This document shows positions 1 to 9,308 of a stretch of 62,815 bases of DNA, in pieces (the first letter of the stretch is position 1; every line of letters starts with the position of its first letter). The notes beneath the pieces were generated by a model that saw only the letters and a list, made by a program, of their open reading frames with translations, was not told the origin of the DNA and made no database searches. The DNA comes from Desulfoluna sp. (GTDB lineage Bacteria > Desulfobacterota > Desulfobacteria > Desulfobacterales > Desulfolunaceae). The stretch spans positions 1 to 62,815 of the forward strand of contig NZ_JAQYWB010000032.1 in the NCBI RefSeq assembly GCF_030145185.1. Reading direction: 5' to 3'. The position numbers and the translations under genes were made by a program.

Positions 1-215
1 CGGTATTCTGTTTGATTTTCTCACCCTTCGGGCGAGCCGGGTGCACTCATCTGCCGCGTTATCAGAGCCTTGAGGTAAACCACTACATCTTCAGCTCTGA
101 TGCCTTGCATATGAGCGCACCCAACTCGTGAAATATCCGGGTTAAGGTAAACCCTATATCTTCAGCTCTGATGCCTTGCATATGAGCGCACCCAACTCGT
201 GAAATATCCGGGTTA
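1..215. repeat. Family A intergenic element, copy 1 (left end cut by window), with 72-bp tandem duplication
   Basis: Right part of a dispersed element seen several times in the window. It has the block TTCGGGCG, a long stem (left arm about 39-54, right arm about 107-124), the loop block CGTTATC and the block GATGCCTTG, and ends with the terminal repeat CTCGTGAAATATCCGGGTTA. The right half is duplicated in tandem with a 72-bp period (73-144 and 145-215). The last TTA is also the stop codon of the following minus-strand gene. Confidence 0.85.
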
Positions 216-3200
216 GTAATGCATAATCTGTATACGAGGCGCATCGGCGACTTCCTCGTATTTTTTGGCAAAGGCCCTGAAGGACTCGCTGTACTGCCGA
301 CCGTTGCCTGGATCGTTGATTCTTAAAAATGTGTTGTCAGCGGTGCCGTCCCCATAGATGCCACGAATCACTCGGGCATGGATGGCCCAGCTTGCCCCCG
401 GCGCTTCATCGGCGATTGCGATGAGCGGGCCATGGGTTTCGATGAGCGAGCGTATCCCGCTGATCGTATAACTCATCGGTGGTTCTCCCTTCATGCCACA
501 AGCCAGGGCAAACGCCTCATGGTCGGCGGCTTTCAGGCCCTCGTCGTTATCAAACATCGTTCGGTATTTGGCTCCGGCTTTGTCCATGGCCGCAGTAATG
601 GTGTAGGATTGCTTGTCGTGCCAGGAAAGCATCATGGTTGCCACCGTGGCCCAGCAGGTATTGTTGGTCGGCTGCGCAACAATGGGGACCAGGCCGGGCA
701 CCGTGTAATCGAAGCTCGTCCCCCCGGTGCTGGCTCCGGAGGCTGGAACGGCGATGGTTACAGATTCGTTGTCGCGTTTGATTTTAAGATCTTTCTTATT
801 GTCTGAGGCTTTCTTGATGGCTTCTTTGACCTCTTTCTCTTCGCTCAGCTTCGTTTTCTTCGTGGGTTCCCCAACCAATGAGTTGAGCGCACTGTGGGTG
901 AGTGTGTTGGCCTGTTCCTTTGTAATCTGATTGTTTTGTTTGGCCTCATCGATGGTTTTCAGTGTTTTACCGATATCTTTTTTCATCGACTGCTGTTTTT
1001 GAATATCAGCGGCCAATCCAGCCAGATCCGTCACGCTCTTGGAGGTCGTTTGCAATGCCTGCAGGGCATTGGCCTGGGTCCCGGCGAGCCCTGTCATATC
1101 TTTAAAGGCATCCCCCTTGCCCAGAAGCGCATAGGCGGCGGCCAGCCCGGTGGGATCAGGTGCCGCAGGCGCCGACTGCATGTTGACAATATGTGCCGGA
1201 AGATCTTTCACCTGCAGGTTGCCCGGGTCACTTTTACGGCTCTCGGTTGAAACCGCATTGATGGGCGTCGGTTTCGATCCGCACGGCGACTCTTCAAAGC
1301 GCCAGAGCCGGGTGTCGTCGATCTCTTCGCAGCTGTTGCAGCGTCCCAGAACCGATTCGGCGTAGACGCCTTTGGTCGGAACACTGATACGGAAAGGATC
1401 TTGAGGCGTTGTGGGCTGGTAGTAAGCCAGAAGATCTTGCAGTTTCCGGAAGACAGGGTCAAGCCGCTCTCCCGGCACAACGTTCAGGACCAGGTTGTTG
1501 CCCACGACACCGATAATGTTATTTCCAACGACGCTGGCGACACTTCTACCTCCGGAATGGGGGGCGATGTACCCATCAAGCAATCCGAAAAGACGGCTTT
1601 CGTCCATGCTCATCCAAATGATTTTATGTGCCCGCTCCATGTGTTCGTTCAAAAAGTTGATCAACAGCGACGCTGCTTCCCGGTCTTCTTTTCTGGGGTC
1701 TCGGAGTTCCTTGCTCGAAAGCGGCGTGTAGATTAGCGCGGCATCTGTTTTGGTCTCTATCTCAAACCATGGGAATGTCGAAAGATCGATTTTTACGTCT
1801 GTGGTGTTGATGATGTCGTTATTGACTCGGCCGTTACGCACAATATATTCACTGAGATGATGGGTTCGGTAATGTAGGTATGCCGTGCGCAGGATGATCT
1901 TCGAGGACCGTTTAACGCTCGTATTGGCCCGGAAACGCAGGTGCTTGATCTGCTTGCGCGTAATGATTTGTTTTTCTTTGCTCGCGATACTGACGCGTAA
2001 GGGCATGCCCCGTCGGTAATGAGAGAGCAGCGTAAAGTCAAGTTCAAGTGTCTCTTCGGTGCCATCGTCGGCCACCCCGTCCACCTGAAGGGTTTCAATA
2101 AAGGAGCGGACGATCTCCGGGGCGTACTGCGCTTCGAAAACAGCGTCCTTCTCCTGTTCCGTCAACGGCACCTCCCGCTCCAGATTGAAGACCATCTTTC
2201 CGAAAAACCAGGGAAAATCAAGAGAGAGGTCGTACTCCTCTGTTTTGGTAAGCTCTTCGATGGCACTGATGTACGGCCTGGTCAGCTCAAAAGAGAGGCT
2301 GAAGTGGCCGGTAAACTCTTCGATGTTCTCGTCGCCGTAAGTCCCTTCAGGAAGATCGGAGTTCGCATAGTTTGTCTCAATACGCTCGATGGCATCAAAC
2401 CCTCTTCGGAGCTTGCGTCCGTATATGGCCCGACGCAGCGTATGGTTCCAGCGAAGCACCTTCTGATGATCGAAGTAGCTCATGGGCAGCGGCACGAAAA
2501 GGCACTCCTGCACATCCACCAGCTCCTGCTCGATGGCGTAATGCTTGAGCACTTCAAAATACTCGACGGTCATGGCGTGGCAGTGGTTGTTGTTTTTGAT
2601 CACTTCTGTCTGCACGTTGACGGTTTCATTTTGCCCTATCGTTTGAATCACCGTATTTCTCTGGCTTCTGAGAGCGGACGCCGATTGTGCAACGGTGTCC
2701 TGCAGCCTGTTCAGTGAACTTCCCGAGAGATTCCTTGCCGAGTTCTGTGCCGCCGTCGACTTGGATGACGCCCCGGAATGGGAGACGCCGCCAGCAAGGC
2801 CGAGGGCGACAGGGCCTAAGAAGCCCCCCAAAGCCCCGCCGATTCCGGCACTGGTTGAGCTTGTCTTGTTGGTTGAGCTTGCATTGATGTTTTCTCGGAA
2901 TGAGGAGCTGATGATTTCACTGATATCCCGATCCCTCGAAATTCCCGCGGCAAGTTCTTCCGAAACGGTTTGCGTTTCCACCCTGCCTGCGCGTTCTTCT
3001 CTGTCCCAATCCACAATGGCAATCTGTTTCTCCTGGCAGGGCGCAAGGGGCAGGCTGTAAAGAAGGTCCCCAAGGGAATATCCATCTGCTTTCCACTTCT
3101 GTTTAAAGTGCAGGATATGTCCGTGGGCAATCGTGGTGTTTTCATAAATCGTCGGCGTTTCGTCCCAGTCCACACTGTTTTCGACGCTTAGCTCTTTCCG

Positions 3201-5192
3201 GCCCGGATGGTTGGAGATATAGGCCCGCTCAATCTCCTCTATCTTATTAATGGCCCTGTAAATCTGTCTTTTAAAGGAGATCAGGGTGTTTTTTATGTTG
3301 TCATAGTGTTTGATGAAATAGTCGTCTTCGAGGGAGATCATGTATTTCGAACTTGAGGTATAAAAAGAGTGGAACTCTCCCAAAAGGTTCAAGAAAGAAG
3401 AGATACTGGCCAAAAATGTATCATAATTCGACCGCATCATCACAATCTCTCCGAGGGAGAAGATCGACTTGTCTCGCAGGGTCTCTTTGATGTCGTCAAA
3501 TTGATGCATCAGGCAGAGAATGCCAACCGTATCGGTCTTTTCCAAAGGGGGACAAGGCTCGAAACCCGAGAGTTGATCATCCTGGACCGTGACCAGCTCG
3601 GCCATGATCCGTCTCAGATACCCCAGCAGCTCTTCTTGATCTTGAGACTCCGGAGTGTCCTTATCGACGGCATGGATTAATTTTCCGCATTTGCTCTTCA
3701 TGATGTCAATGAGACTGGAATCCACATAGGGTTGCTTCAACAACTCGCGAAGTTCGGCCAGAAAGGTATCAAACGCCTTGCTGAGCTTCCTGCTGGTCTT
3801 GATAAAATCCGCATACTCTTTGATATGACCCAGCAGGGATGCCATGGTCTCACGGTTCAGAGTGGCCTTGGATCCCAGGGTTTCACAATAGGTTTTTGCC
3901 TCCTGAACTCCGTGTTTCCCGCAATAAGCCGCTGCAAGCTTTTGATGGAGGCGTAAAAGTTTCTTTTTTCGCTGGTCTTGTTCGGAGAGCACCTTGATGA
4001 GGTCGCTGAACGTGACGTCCTTGTTCACCTGCAGGAGGTCCTGTGTGTTTAGCTTAAACTTATTGATGCCCGATGAAACCTGCAAACGGTAAACGGCGGG
4101 GGCATAGGCGGCCTTGGTTCGGAGGCCCCGGGGCTGTTCTGTCGGGGCTGCCGATCGTTTGGTGGTGTGCTCCTCATCGGCGCTCTCTGTGATCTCTTCG
4201 TCTACGGAATAGGGAATGACTGACAAGGCTGTCAATGAGTTGTTGAGCCTGCCGAACAGAGCAAACAGATCATCTGAAATGGCAAACAGCTCATTTCTGA
4301 GGAGTTTGCTCTCTCGGGTCGTGATCGTTAACCCTTTGATCTCCGGTTCTGTTGTTCGGACGGTATGATAAAAACTAAACTCTTCCAGGGTTCTGTTCGG
4401 CACCGTAAAATCGACACAGTGGCCGCCCAAATCCTGGGAGAAAGCAGGGGAGTTGACCAGGTCGTCTCCGTCGGGCAGGGCAGGGGTGCCCTGGTTGCAG
4501 GCAAAACATTCAGGAAGATCTGATAAATCGGCAACGAGAATGATCTCTTTGGGCAACTTCCCGTCGTCGAGGGCAATGGCGACGGGCTGGGCTTCCAGCC
4601 CGGCAATCACGCCATACACCTGCTGGTATGTTTTGTTTGCTGCGCGGCCAAAAAAGTATCCCTGCTGATCGGTTACCGCCGAAAAAACGGGGGTGTAACT
4701 CTCGCTGTCGAAGGCTGCATGCGGGTCCTCACTGGCCATGACAATAAGCTGCAGCCCCGTGGCTTTCCGCTCCCCGGTGAGGTCAATGAGTTTACCGCTT
4801 ATTTTCTTATACGCTTTCTCCGCGGGACTCATGTCGTTGAAGGTGATTATTTTTGGGTCGACCTCTATGGCGAGAGGTGACGTTTCGTCATCGGCACTGC
4901 CTGAAATATCCGCCGCATTCAGACTCCCATAGCTGTAGAGTTGCCGACCCAGCAATTCACCGTCAGGCGCATAGACTTCGACGGTCACCCTTTCATCCGT
5001 AAGCAACTCCTTTTTCGGAATAAAAAATCGGAAGGAGCCATCACCCGCAACATCTGAGCGGTCTTTGCTGAAAACAGAATTCCCCCCGAGGGCCTGAATG
5101 TAACTGACCTTCACAAAATGGCCTGAATAGTCATGGGATGCATCACCCAGACTGACTGGAACCAAAACAGCGTTGACACTTTCTCTTTGCAT
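213..5192 (-). CDS. Giant multidomain protein with C-terminal papain-like cysteine protease domain
   Basis: 1659 residues; the start is fixed by a perfect AAGGAGG six bases or so before the ATG. There is no signal peptide. The first ~250 residues look like beta-sandwich, carboxypeptidase-regulatory-like segments. Residues ~280-720 are mostly helical. A Gly/Ala-rich hydrophobic patch (AGIGGALGGFLGPVALG) lies near residue 790 and is followed by a Ser/Asn/Gln-rich stretch. The last ~160 residues resemble C39-like/AvrRpt2-type papain-fold peptidases: NNTCWA (Cys about 1513), WAIHARVI (His about 1605) and RINDPGNG (Asn/Asp about 1626). The middle part is not recognised. The gene stands alone, and its stop lies inside a family A repeat. 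A toxin-like or self-processing secreted protein is possible, but delivery and target are unknown. Confidence 0.9.
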   Translation of the reverse strand: MQRESVNAVLVPVSLGDASHDYSGHFVKVSYIQALGGNSVFSKDRSDVAGDGSFRFFIPKKELLTDERVTVEVYAPDGELLGRQLYSYGSLNAADISGSADDETSPLAIEVDPKIITFNDMSPAEKAYKKISGKLIDLTGERKATGLQLIVMASEDPHAAFDSESYTPVFSAVTDQQGYFFGRAANKTYQQVYGVIAGLEAQPVAIALDDGKLPKEIILVADLSDLPECFACNQGTPALPDGDDLVNSPAFSQDLGGHCVDFTVPNRTLEEFSFYHTVRTTEPEIKGLTITTRESKLLRNELFAISDDLFALFGRLNNSLTALSVIPYSVDEEITESADEEHTTKRSAAPTEQPRGLRTKAAYAPAVYRLQVSSGINKFKLNTQDLLQVNKDVTFSDLIKVLSEQDQRKKKLLRLHQKLAAAYCGKHGVQEAKTYCETLGSKATLNRETMASLLGHIKEYADFIKTSRKLSKAFDTFLAELRELLKQPYVDSSLIDIMKSKCGKLIHAVDKDTPESQDQEELLGYLRRIMAELVTVQDDQLSGFEPCPPLEKTDTVGILCLMHQFDDIKETLRDKSIFSLGEIVMMRSNYDTFLASISSFLNLLGEFHSFYTSSSKYMISLEDDYFIKHYDNIKNTLISFKRQIYRAINKIEEIERAYISNHPGRKELSVENSVDWDETPTIYENTTIAHGHILHFKQKWKADGYSLGDLLYSLPLAPCQEKQIAIVDWDREERAGRVETQTVSEELAAGISRDRDISEIISSSFRENINASSTNKTSSTSAGIGGALGGFLGPVALGLAGGVSHSGASSKSTAAQNSARNLSGSSLNRLQDTVAQSASALRSQRNTVIQTIGQNETVNVQTEVIKNNNHCHAMTVEYFEVLKHYAIEQELVDVQECLFVPLPMSYFDHQKVLRWNHTLRRAIYGRKLRRGFDAIERIETNYANSDLPEGTYGDENIEEFTGHFSLSFELTRPYISAIEELTKTEEYDLSLDFPWFFGKMVFNLEREVPLTEQEKDAVFEAQYAPEIVRSFIETLQVDGVADDGTEETLELDFTLLSHYRRGMPLRVSIASKEKQIITRKQIKHLRFRANTSVKRSSKIILRTAYLHYRTHHLSEYIVRNGRVNNDIINTTDVKIDLSTFPWFEIETKTDAALIYTPLSSKELRDPRKEDREAASLLINFLNEHMERAHKIIWMSMDESRLFGLLDGYIAPHSGGRSVASVVGNNIIGVVGNNLVLNVVPGERLDPVFRKLQDLLAYYQPTTPQDPFRISVPTKGVYAESVLGRCNSCEEIDDTRLWRFEESPCGSKPTPINAVSTESRKSDPGNLQVKDLPAHIVNMQSAPAAPDPTGLAAAYALLGKGDAFKDMTGLAGTQANALQALQTTSKSVTDLAGLAADIQKQQSMKKDIGKTLKTIDEAKQNNQITKEQANTLTHSALNSLVGEPTKKTKLSEEKEVKEAIKKASDNKKDLKIKRDNESVTIAVPASGASTGGTSFDYTVPGLVPIVAQPTNNTCWATVATMMLSWHDKQSYTITAAMDKAGAKYRTMFDNDEGLKAADHEAFALACGMKGEPPMSYTISGIRSLIETHGPLIAIADEAPGASWAIHARVIRGIYGDGTADNTFLRINDPGNGRQYSESFRAFAKKYEEVADAPRIQIMHY

Positions 5193-5810
5193 GTTACCTC
5201 CTTGAGATGATCAAAAGAAATATCGGCTTTAATCGCAAAAAAAAATGCAGGACAACTGAAGATTAAGGGCTGTCGCAAATAAAAATAGACGAAAAGTGAT
5301 GAAGGGGGTGCCACGCATTAAAGCGGGTTGTCATAACAGACGGTCCTGGTGCTCGCATGGGCTCGCGGTATCGTACCAGACCGGTAAATCTTATAAAATG
5401 TGATGGCGGGTCTTAAGTACAGACAATAAATATAGTCAATAAGGATAGATAAGGCGTGTTGTTATTCAGTAGAACCTTTCACATATTGAGCAAAAGGTCA
5501 AGCCATAGGGAAAGGGTCCGTCCCCACATTCTGCTCCGGAATGCATGAAAATAGCACCCGAATTCCACTGCATGCCAGCGGGTTCCATGGTTTCCCGCCC
5601 CTTCCCTATCTCATGTCATCAATCAACGCATGAACCTGCCAGCGATAAGAACGAATTCAGCACCCAATCCCTGTTGAGGTGAAGACATACGATTCGTGAA
5701 ATATCCGGGATAGGCGTCGACTCATCATCCCACACCAAAATTTAAATGGAACCACCGGTGATTATGCGGCTTTTTTTCGCAGGAATCAGACGAACGGTAC
5801 GCGCCCTTAC
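5193..5810. other. Intergenic gap, no confident gene
   Basis: About 600 bases upstream of the giant minus-strand gene. I see no convincing gene here. Most of the stretch shows no clear structure. The only recognisable item is a family A right-end remnant near 5688-5714. Confidence 0.5.
5688..5714. repeat. Family A right-end remnant
   Basis: ATTCGTGAAATATCCGGGAT matches the right terminal repeat of family A, but no body of the element can be recognised to its left. It is probably a decayed copy or a solo end. Confidence 0.55.
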
Positions 5811-5987
5811 ATGAGATTTAACCGGAGACGCATTTCGCCTGTCCCTTTGTCCTATCCTGCTATGAAAAGAAAAGCAGAGACTCTTGCAATGGCCATAAAG
5901 GAAGGAAACGGCATTGAAAATGCAGTGGGCAACATTCAACATTATATCGAAAAAACGTTTGACTCTCCTTTGAAACGAATGAATTGA
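5811..5987 (+). CDS. Possible 58-residue protein or gene remnant
   Basis: An uninterrupted 58-codon frame. Its second half has normal protein-like composition (AETLAMAIKEGNGIENAVGN, then a Tyr/Ile/Glu/Lys-rich tail). It could start at 5811 or at the internal ATG at 5862. I see no good ribosome binding site. The family is not recognised. It may be the surviving 3' end of a lost gene, or a chance frame. Confidence 0.2.
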   Translation: MRFNRRRISPVPLSYPAMKRKAETLAMAIKEGNGIENAVGNIQHYIEKTFDSPLKRMN

Positions 5988-6108
5988 TCCTCGTTCCATG
6001 CTTTTTAATAAGCATGAGAGCGCCGTTTATGGATTGCTTCAATGGGATGTTTCATTTTGGCGGGGTGCAAACATCGCCCGCAAGCCGTTGCTGCGGGCGA
6101 CGCTCGAT

Positions 6109-6471
6109 TCAGGAGAAGATATCGTTTGGCTTATACGGGTGGGCGCCTTCGATCACCTCTACCCCGGCTTTGGCCTTGATTTTTTTGATCAAGGTCTCAC
6201 TGTACGGGCAGTGGTCGGTGATGCAGGGCGCAATATGCACCTTGGTGGGTGTTTCGTTCATGGGCTTGTTCCATAAATTCACCTGGGCCAGGCGTGTCAC
6301 GATGGTGGCCCCTGGGCAGTCTCCGCAGTTGAGCAGGCCGATTATCTCTGCGTCTTGATCATACCTCTCAAATTCTCCCTCCCGGCGATTGAAACCCACC
6401 AGGCACCTTGAACAGCCGATGCACACATCATCCATGGCTTTCTTGCAACCGACAATCAAAATCTTTTCCAT
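6109..6471 (-). CDS. CGGC domain-containing protein
   Basis: 120 residues. The ATG at 6471 is preceded by GGAGG at good spacing, which is better than the longer upstream frame. CGGC-domain proteins are small cysteine-rich proteins found mainly in anaerobes, with presumed but unproven metal or redox roles. Visible cysteine pairs include GCKK, CIGCSRC, LNCGDCPG, APCITDHCP. The LNCGDCPG block is this protein's version of the domain's name motif. A second member lies about 2 kb away on the other strand (8282-8614), with an MBL-fold enzyme between them. Confidence 0.85.
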   Translation of the reverse strand: MEKILIVGCKKAMDDVCIGCSRCLVGFNRREGEFERYDQDAEIIGLLNCGDCPGATIVTRLAQVNLWNKPMNETPTKVHIAPCITDHCPYSETLIKKIKAKAGVEVIEGAHPYKPNDIFS

Positions 6472-6766
6472 GTGTCCTCCCGTATGGATAGGGTTATTCC
6501 TTCTATTTACTGGTCTCATTATTTATCCTTGTAATACTTATGATACTTATGGATAGAATTGCAAGGGGGCGGTTTTTTAAAAGGGGAAAGATGCCGCGAC
6601 TCGTGGCTCTATGAGAGACCGATTGGGGGCCGGCAATGAAAAGACGCTGGTGCCTGTCCCCAGAAGATCGGAACCCGCTTCCTTGCCGCCGGAGGCTTTT
6701 TTTAAAGCTGAAGAGGTGACAGATAAAATCTCAAAATTCACATTCACAGCCAAGGAGACACTCAAA

Positions 6767-7849
6767 ATGAACATGCAGCCCGCGGAAATTAAAAACGGTA
6801 TTTTCATGTTCAATGGGTCTATTTCCCGCAATCTGATGATAGAGCCCATGGCCAGTCACATGTATTTTCTCGAAGAAGGTGATGAAGTGATTCTCTTCGA
6901 CCCCTCCTGTGGGAAAGGGATAGCGAAGAGAGTGGAGGCTCATATTCGCAGGAGAAAGAAGGGGCAGGTGAAATGGAAAAAGGCCTTTCTTATTGCGGGG
7001 CATTCGCACATGGATCATGCGAATAATTTTTTCTTAAGCGACGTGATCGGGGCTCCAGAGACCCATATTTACCTCCATGAGGAGGGGTTTCAAGGGGGGG
7101 AAGTGAAAAATAAACCCGCACCCTTTATAGAGAATATGTTTGCTGAATCCAGCAAATACTTCAATCCCTATCTGGCCTTTTCCTTCCCCTACAATGTGTT
7201 GATGTTTTTTTTGGCGGGACTGGACGCACTCTCTCCCAGGATGACGCGAAAATTACTCGGCGTGGTCGGCAGTCTTTCCTGGCCAGACCCTGTCAATGGG
7301 TCTGTTGAACCGGAGCCGCTCAGGCAAGACGATCTGCAGATTATGAATTTGGGCGGGGTGACTGTGCGGGGTTGGAGGGTGGGCCATAAGATCCTTTTAC
7401 CCACGCCAGGGCACAGCACCTGCTCCGTCTCGCTTTTCTGGCCGGAACAGAAAGCGCTGTTTGTCAGTGATGCGGATTGGATAGGGAATCCGGTCTTTGT
7501 GTCAGGGTCTTTGAAGGATTGTCTACATAGCCTGGAGATGCTGAAGGCACTGTGTCGGGCCGAGCAAGTCGATACGCTGCTCCCGGCGCATGGGCTTGTG
7601 AAGCAGGGGAGAGAAGAGATTTTAAGTTATCTCGATTTTCATATTCGACGCTTGGAGGTGATGCGTAATGAAGTCTTGGCCGCCTATCGTTTAAGCGGGG
7701 AGGATAAAGATGTACGCAGGCTGACAAGGCTGTTGATCCAGGAGTCTCCACTTTTCCGGATGCTGAAGCTGGTGAATTATCCGAGGCAAGTTGTCTTTGT
7801 GCATCATGTTGTTGCGGTGTGCCTCAGGGAAGAAGGTCTTCTGGACTGA
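6767..7849 (+). CDS. MBL-fold metallo-hydrolase
   Basis: 360 residues from the ATG at 6767, which follows AAGGAGA; an in-frame upstream extension has no such site. The metallo-beta-lactamase zinc motif is seen as AGHSHMDHAN, then PTPGHSTCSVS and SDADW for later ligands, and LLPAHG near the C-terminus. There is no export signal, so it is probably a cytoplasmic hydrolase. A hydrophobic stretch near residues 140-150 (NVLMFFLAGL) may lie against a membrane or form a lid. Substrate is not predictable. It lies divergently from one CGGC protein and upstream of another. Confidence 0.85.
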   Translation: MNMQPAEIKNGIFMFNGSISRNLMIEPMASHMYFLEEGDEVILFDPSCGKGIAKRVEAHIRRRKKGQVKWKKAFLIAGHSHMDHANNFFLSDVIGAPETHIYLHEEGFQGGEVKNKPAPFIENMFAESSKYFNPYLAFSFPYNVLMFFLAGLDALSPRMTRKLLGVVGSLSWPDPVNGSVEPEPLRQDDLQIMNLGGVTVRGWRVGHKILLPTPGHSTCSVSLFWPEQKALFVSDADWIGNPVFVSGSLKDCLHSLEMLKALCRAEQVDTLLPAHGLVKQGREEILSYLDFHIRRLEVMRNEVLAAYRLSGEDKDVRRLTRLLIQESPLFRMLKLVNYPRQVVFVHHVVAVCLREEGLLD

Positions 7850-7932
7850 AAAATAATGAAGACGTGTTCTGACATGGGGCGGCAATCAAATTCGTTGTGG
7901 CCTCTTCGAGCATGGGGGTTCGGCCCGTTTGG

Positions 7933-8110
7933 CCCGGATATTTCAGGGGAAAATAACCATACCAAAACAATAATACATTATTACGGCGTGTTACAAAGAA
8001 AAATATAGATATTTCAAAAATGCAAAATGTAATTTGCCGTTTTCTATTCGCTTTTCTCACCCTTCGGGCGAGCCGAGTTTGCTCTTTGTGTTACTCGTTA
8101 GTTCTTATGA
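7933..8110. repeat. Family A intergenic element, diverged copy
   Basis: Begins CCCGGATATTTCAGGGG, continues with the AT-rich hairpin region (AATAATACATTATTA), the block ATTTCAAAAATGCAAAATGT and then CTTTTCTCACCCTTCGGGCG. The right half has diverged and no right terminal repeat is found. It occupies the gap between the MBL-fold gene and the next CGGC gene. Confidence 0.75.
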
Positions 8111-8281
8111 ACAATACTTCCTGTATTTTCTTGATATATTGTGGGTCGTGGCGTATGTCCTTGGGGGCAGTCGGGAGCGCGAGCCGGGCTGCAGGTTACT
8201 GTTCAGATGAATGGTGTCGCCGGAGGCCTCGATTGTTTGTCTGTTTTATTTTTTTGTGCCAGCACTTCCAAGGAGAAAGTA

Positions 8282-8614
8282 ATGAAAAAAGTAGGTATTA
8301 TCCGTTGTCAGCAAACAGAGGACATGTGTCCGGGGACTTCAGATTTTAAGGTGGCCTCGGCCGGGACCCTTGGTTTCGAGCATTTAGGCCCTGTAAAGAT
8401 CGTGGGATTTGTCACCTGCGGTGGGTGCCCGGGTAAGCGTGCGGTGGCTCGGGCCAAGCTGATGGTGGATCGAGGCGCTGAGGTCATTGCCCTTGCTTCC
8501 TGTATATCTAAAGGTAACCCTATTGGTTTTCCCTGCCCGCATTTTGAGGCCATAAGGAATGCCGTTGCCGCGAAAATCGGTCCGGATATCGAGTTGATCG
8601 AATACACGCACTGA
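8282..8614 (+). CDS. CGGC domain-containing protein
   Basis: 110 residues. The start at 8282 has AAGGAGA seven bases upstream, so the longer in-frame extension is not used. It shows the typical VTCGGCPGKR motif near residue 40, a first cysteine pair around IIRCQQTEDMCPG, and later cysteines (ASCISKG, FPCPH). Members of this family are usually found in anaerobic bacteria and archaea and are thought to bind metal. It is about a third identical by eye to the protein at 6109-6471, so the two are probably distinct family members and not a recent duplication. Confidence 0.9.
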   Translation: MKKVGIIRCQQTEDMCPGTSDFKVASAGTLGFEHLGPVKIVGFVTCGGCPGKRAVARAKLMVDRGAEVIALASCISKGNPIGFPCPHFEAIRNAVAAKIGPDIELIEYTH

Positions 8615-8654
8615 TGGTACAGCCATCCCCCTTCTAATGGATCCGGGAGAATCG

Positions 8655-9308
8655 ATGAGACAAAACAGTGAGCAGAGAACCCTTGAGGTGATGTTGCAAT
8701 GTGTGGATATGACGGGGTCAGAGGTTCTCGAAATTGGATGCGGGGATGGACGACTTACTTCCTGGCTGGTGGGAAAGGTGAAACACCTCACCGCCATCGA
8801 TCCCGATGGCAAGTGTATTGAAACGGCCAGGAAGAAAGTGCCGAGCGCAGATTTTTTCGTGGGTTCGGGGGAATGGTTGGATTTTCCTGACGGCCGTTTT
8901 GACCTCGTTTTATTCAGCCTTTCTCTTCACCATCAGGACAGCAGGTTAGCGCTTCAGGAGGCCTCAAGGGTCCTCAAAGACAAGGGCGTCGTCCTGGTCC
9001 TTGAGCCGTTGAACGAGGGCGGGATCGAGGAGATTTGCAAGGTTCTTCATCAAGAAGACCAGGAAAAGCTGGAAGCTCAGCAGGCCATTGCGGAGAGTGA
9101 TTGGGTGGTTCATCGGCGGGAGGCCTTTGCCAGCCAATGGGTTTTTGAGACGCCTGAGGAGATGTACCAGTGGGTTTTTGATTACTATGATACGCCCTTT
9201 GACATCGCATTGGCTCAGCAGATGGGAAGACAGCCGGGGGTGGATATGAGTACCCGACCTGTCCTGTTGCAGGAGTGGCAGGAGCTGCAGCTGCTCAGTA
9301 AAGAGTGA
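8655..9308 (+). CDS. Class I SAM-dependent methyltransferase
   Basis: 217 residues from the ATG at 8655, preceded by GGGAGA; an ATG six codons earlier has no site. The SAM-binding motif I is VLEIGCGDGRL, followed by the acidic end of strand 2 (AIDPDG) and motif FDLVLFSLSLHH at strand 4. This is the methyltransferase-11/UbiE-like fold. It lies 40 bases after the CGGC gene, so co-transcription is likely. Substrate is unknown. Confidence 0.9.
   Translation: MRQNSEQRTLEVMLQCVDMTGSEVLEIGCGDGRLTSWLVGKVKHLTAIDPDGKCIETARKKVPSADFFVGSGEWLDFPDGRFDLVLFSLSLHHQDSRLALQEASRVLKDKGVVLVLEPLNEGGIEEICKVLHQEDQEKLEAQQAIAESDWVVHRREAFASQWVFETPEEMYQWVFDYYDTPFDIALAQQMGRQPGVDMSTRPVLLQEWQELQLLSKE

Noticed and set aside
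1-215. CRISPR-like short repeats at the window start
   Set aside because: Only two 72-bp units with no spacers; they are half of a family A element.
2019-2717. 232-codon plus-strand frame inside the giant protease gene
   Set aside because: It is antisense to a well-supported gene and shows no family signature; a shadow of codon bias.
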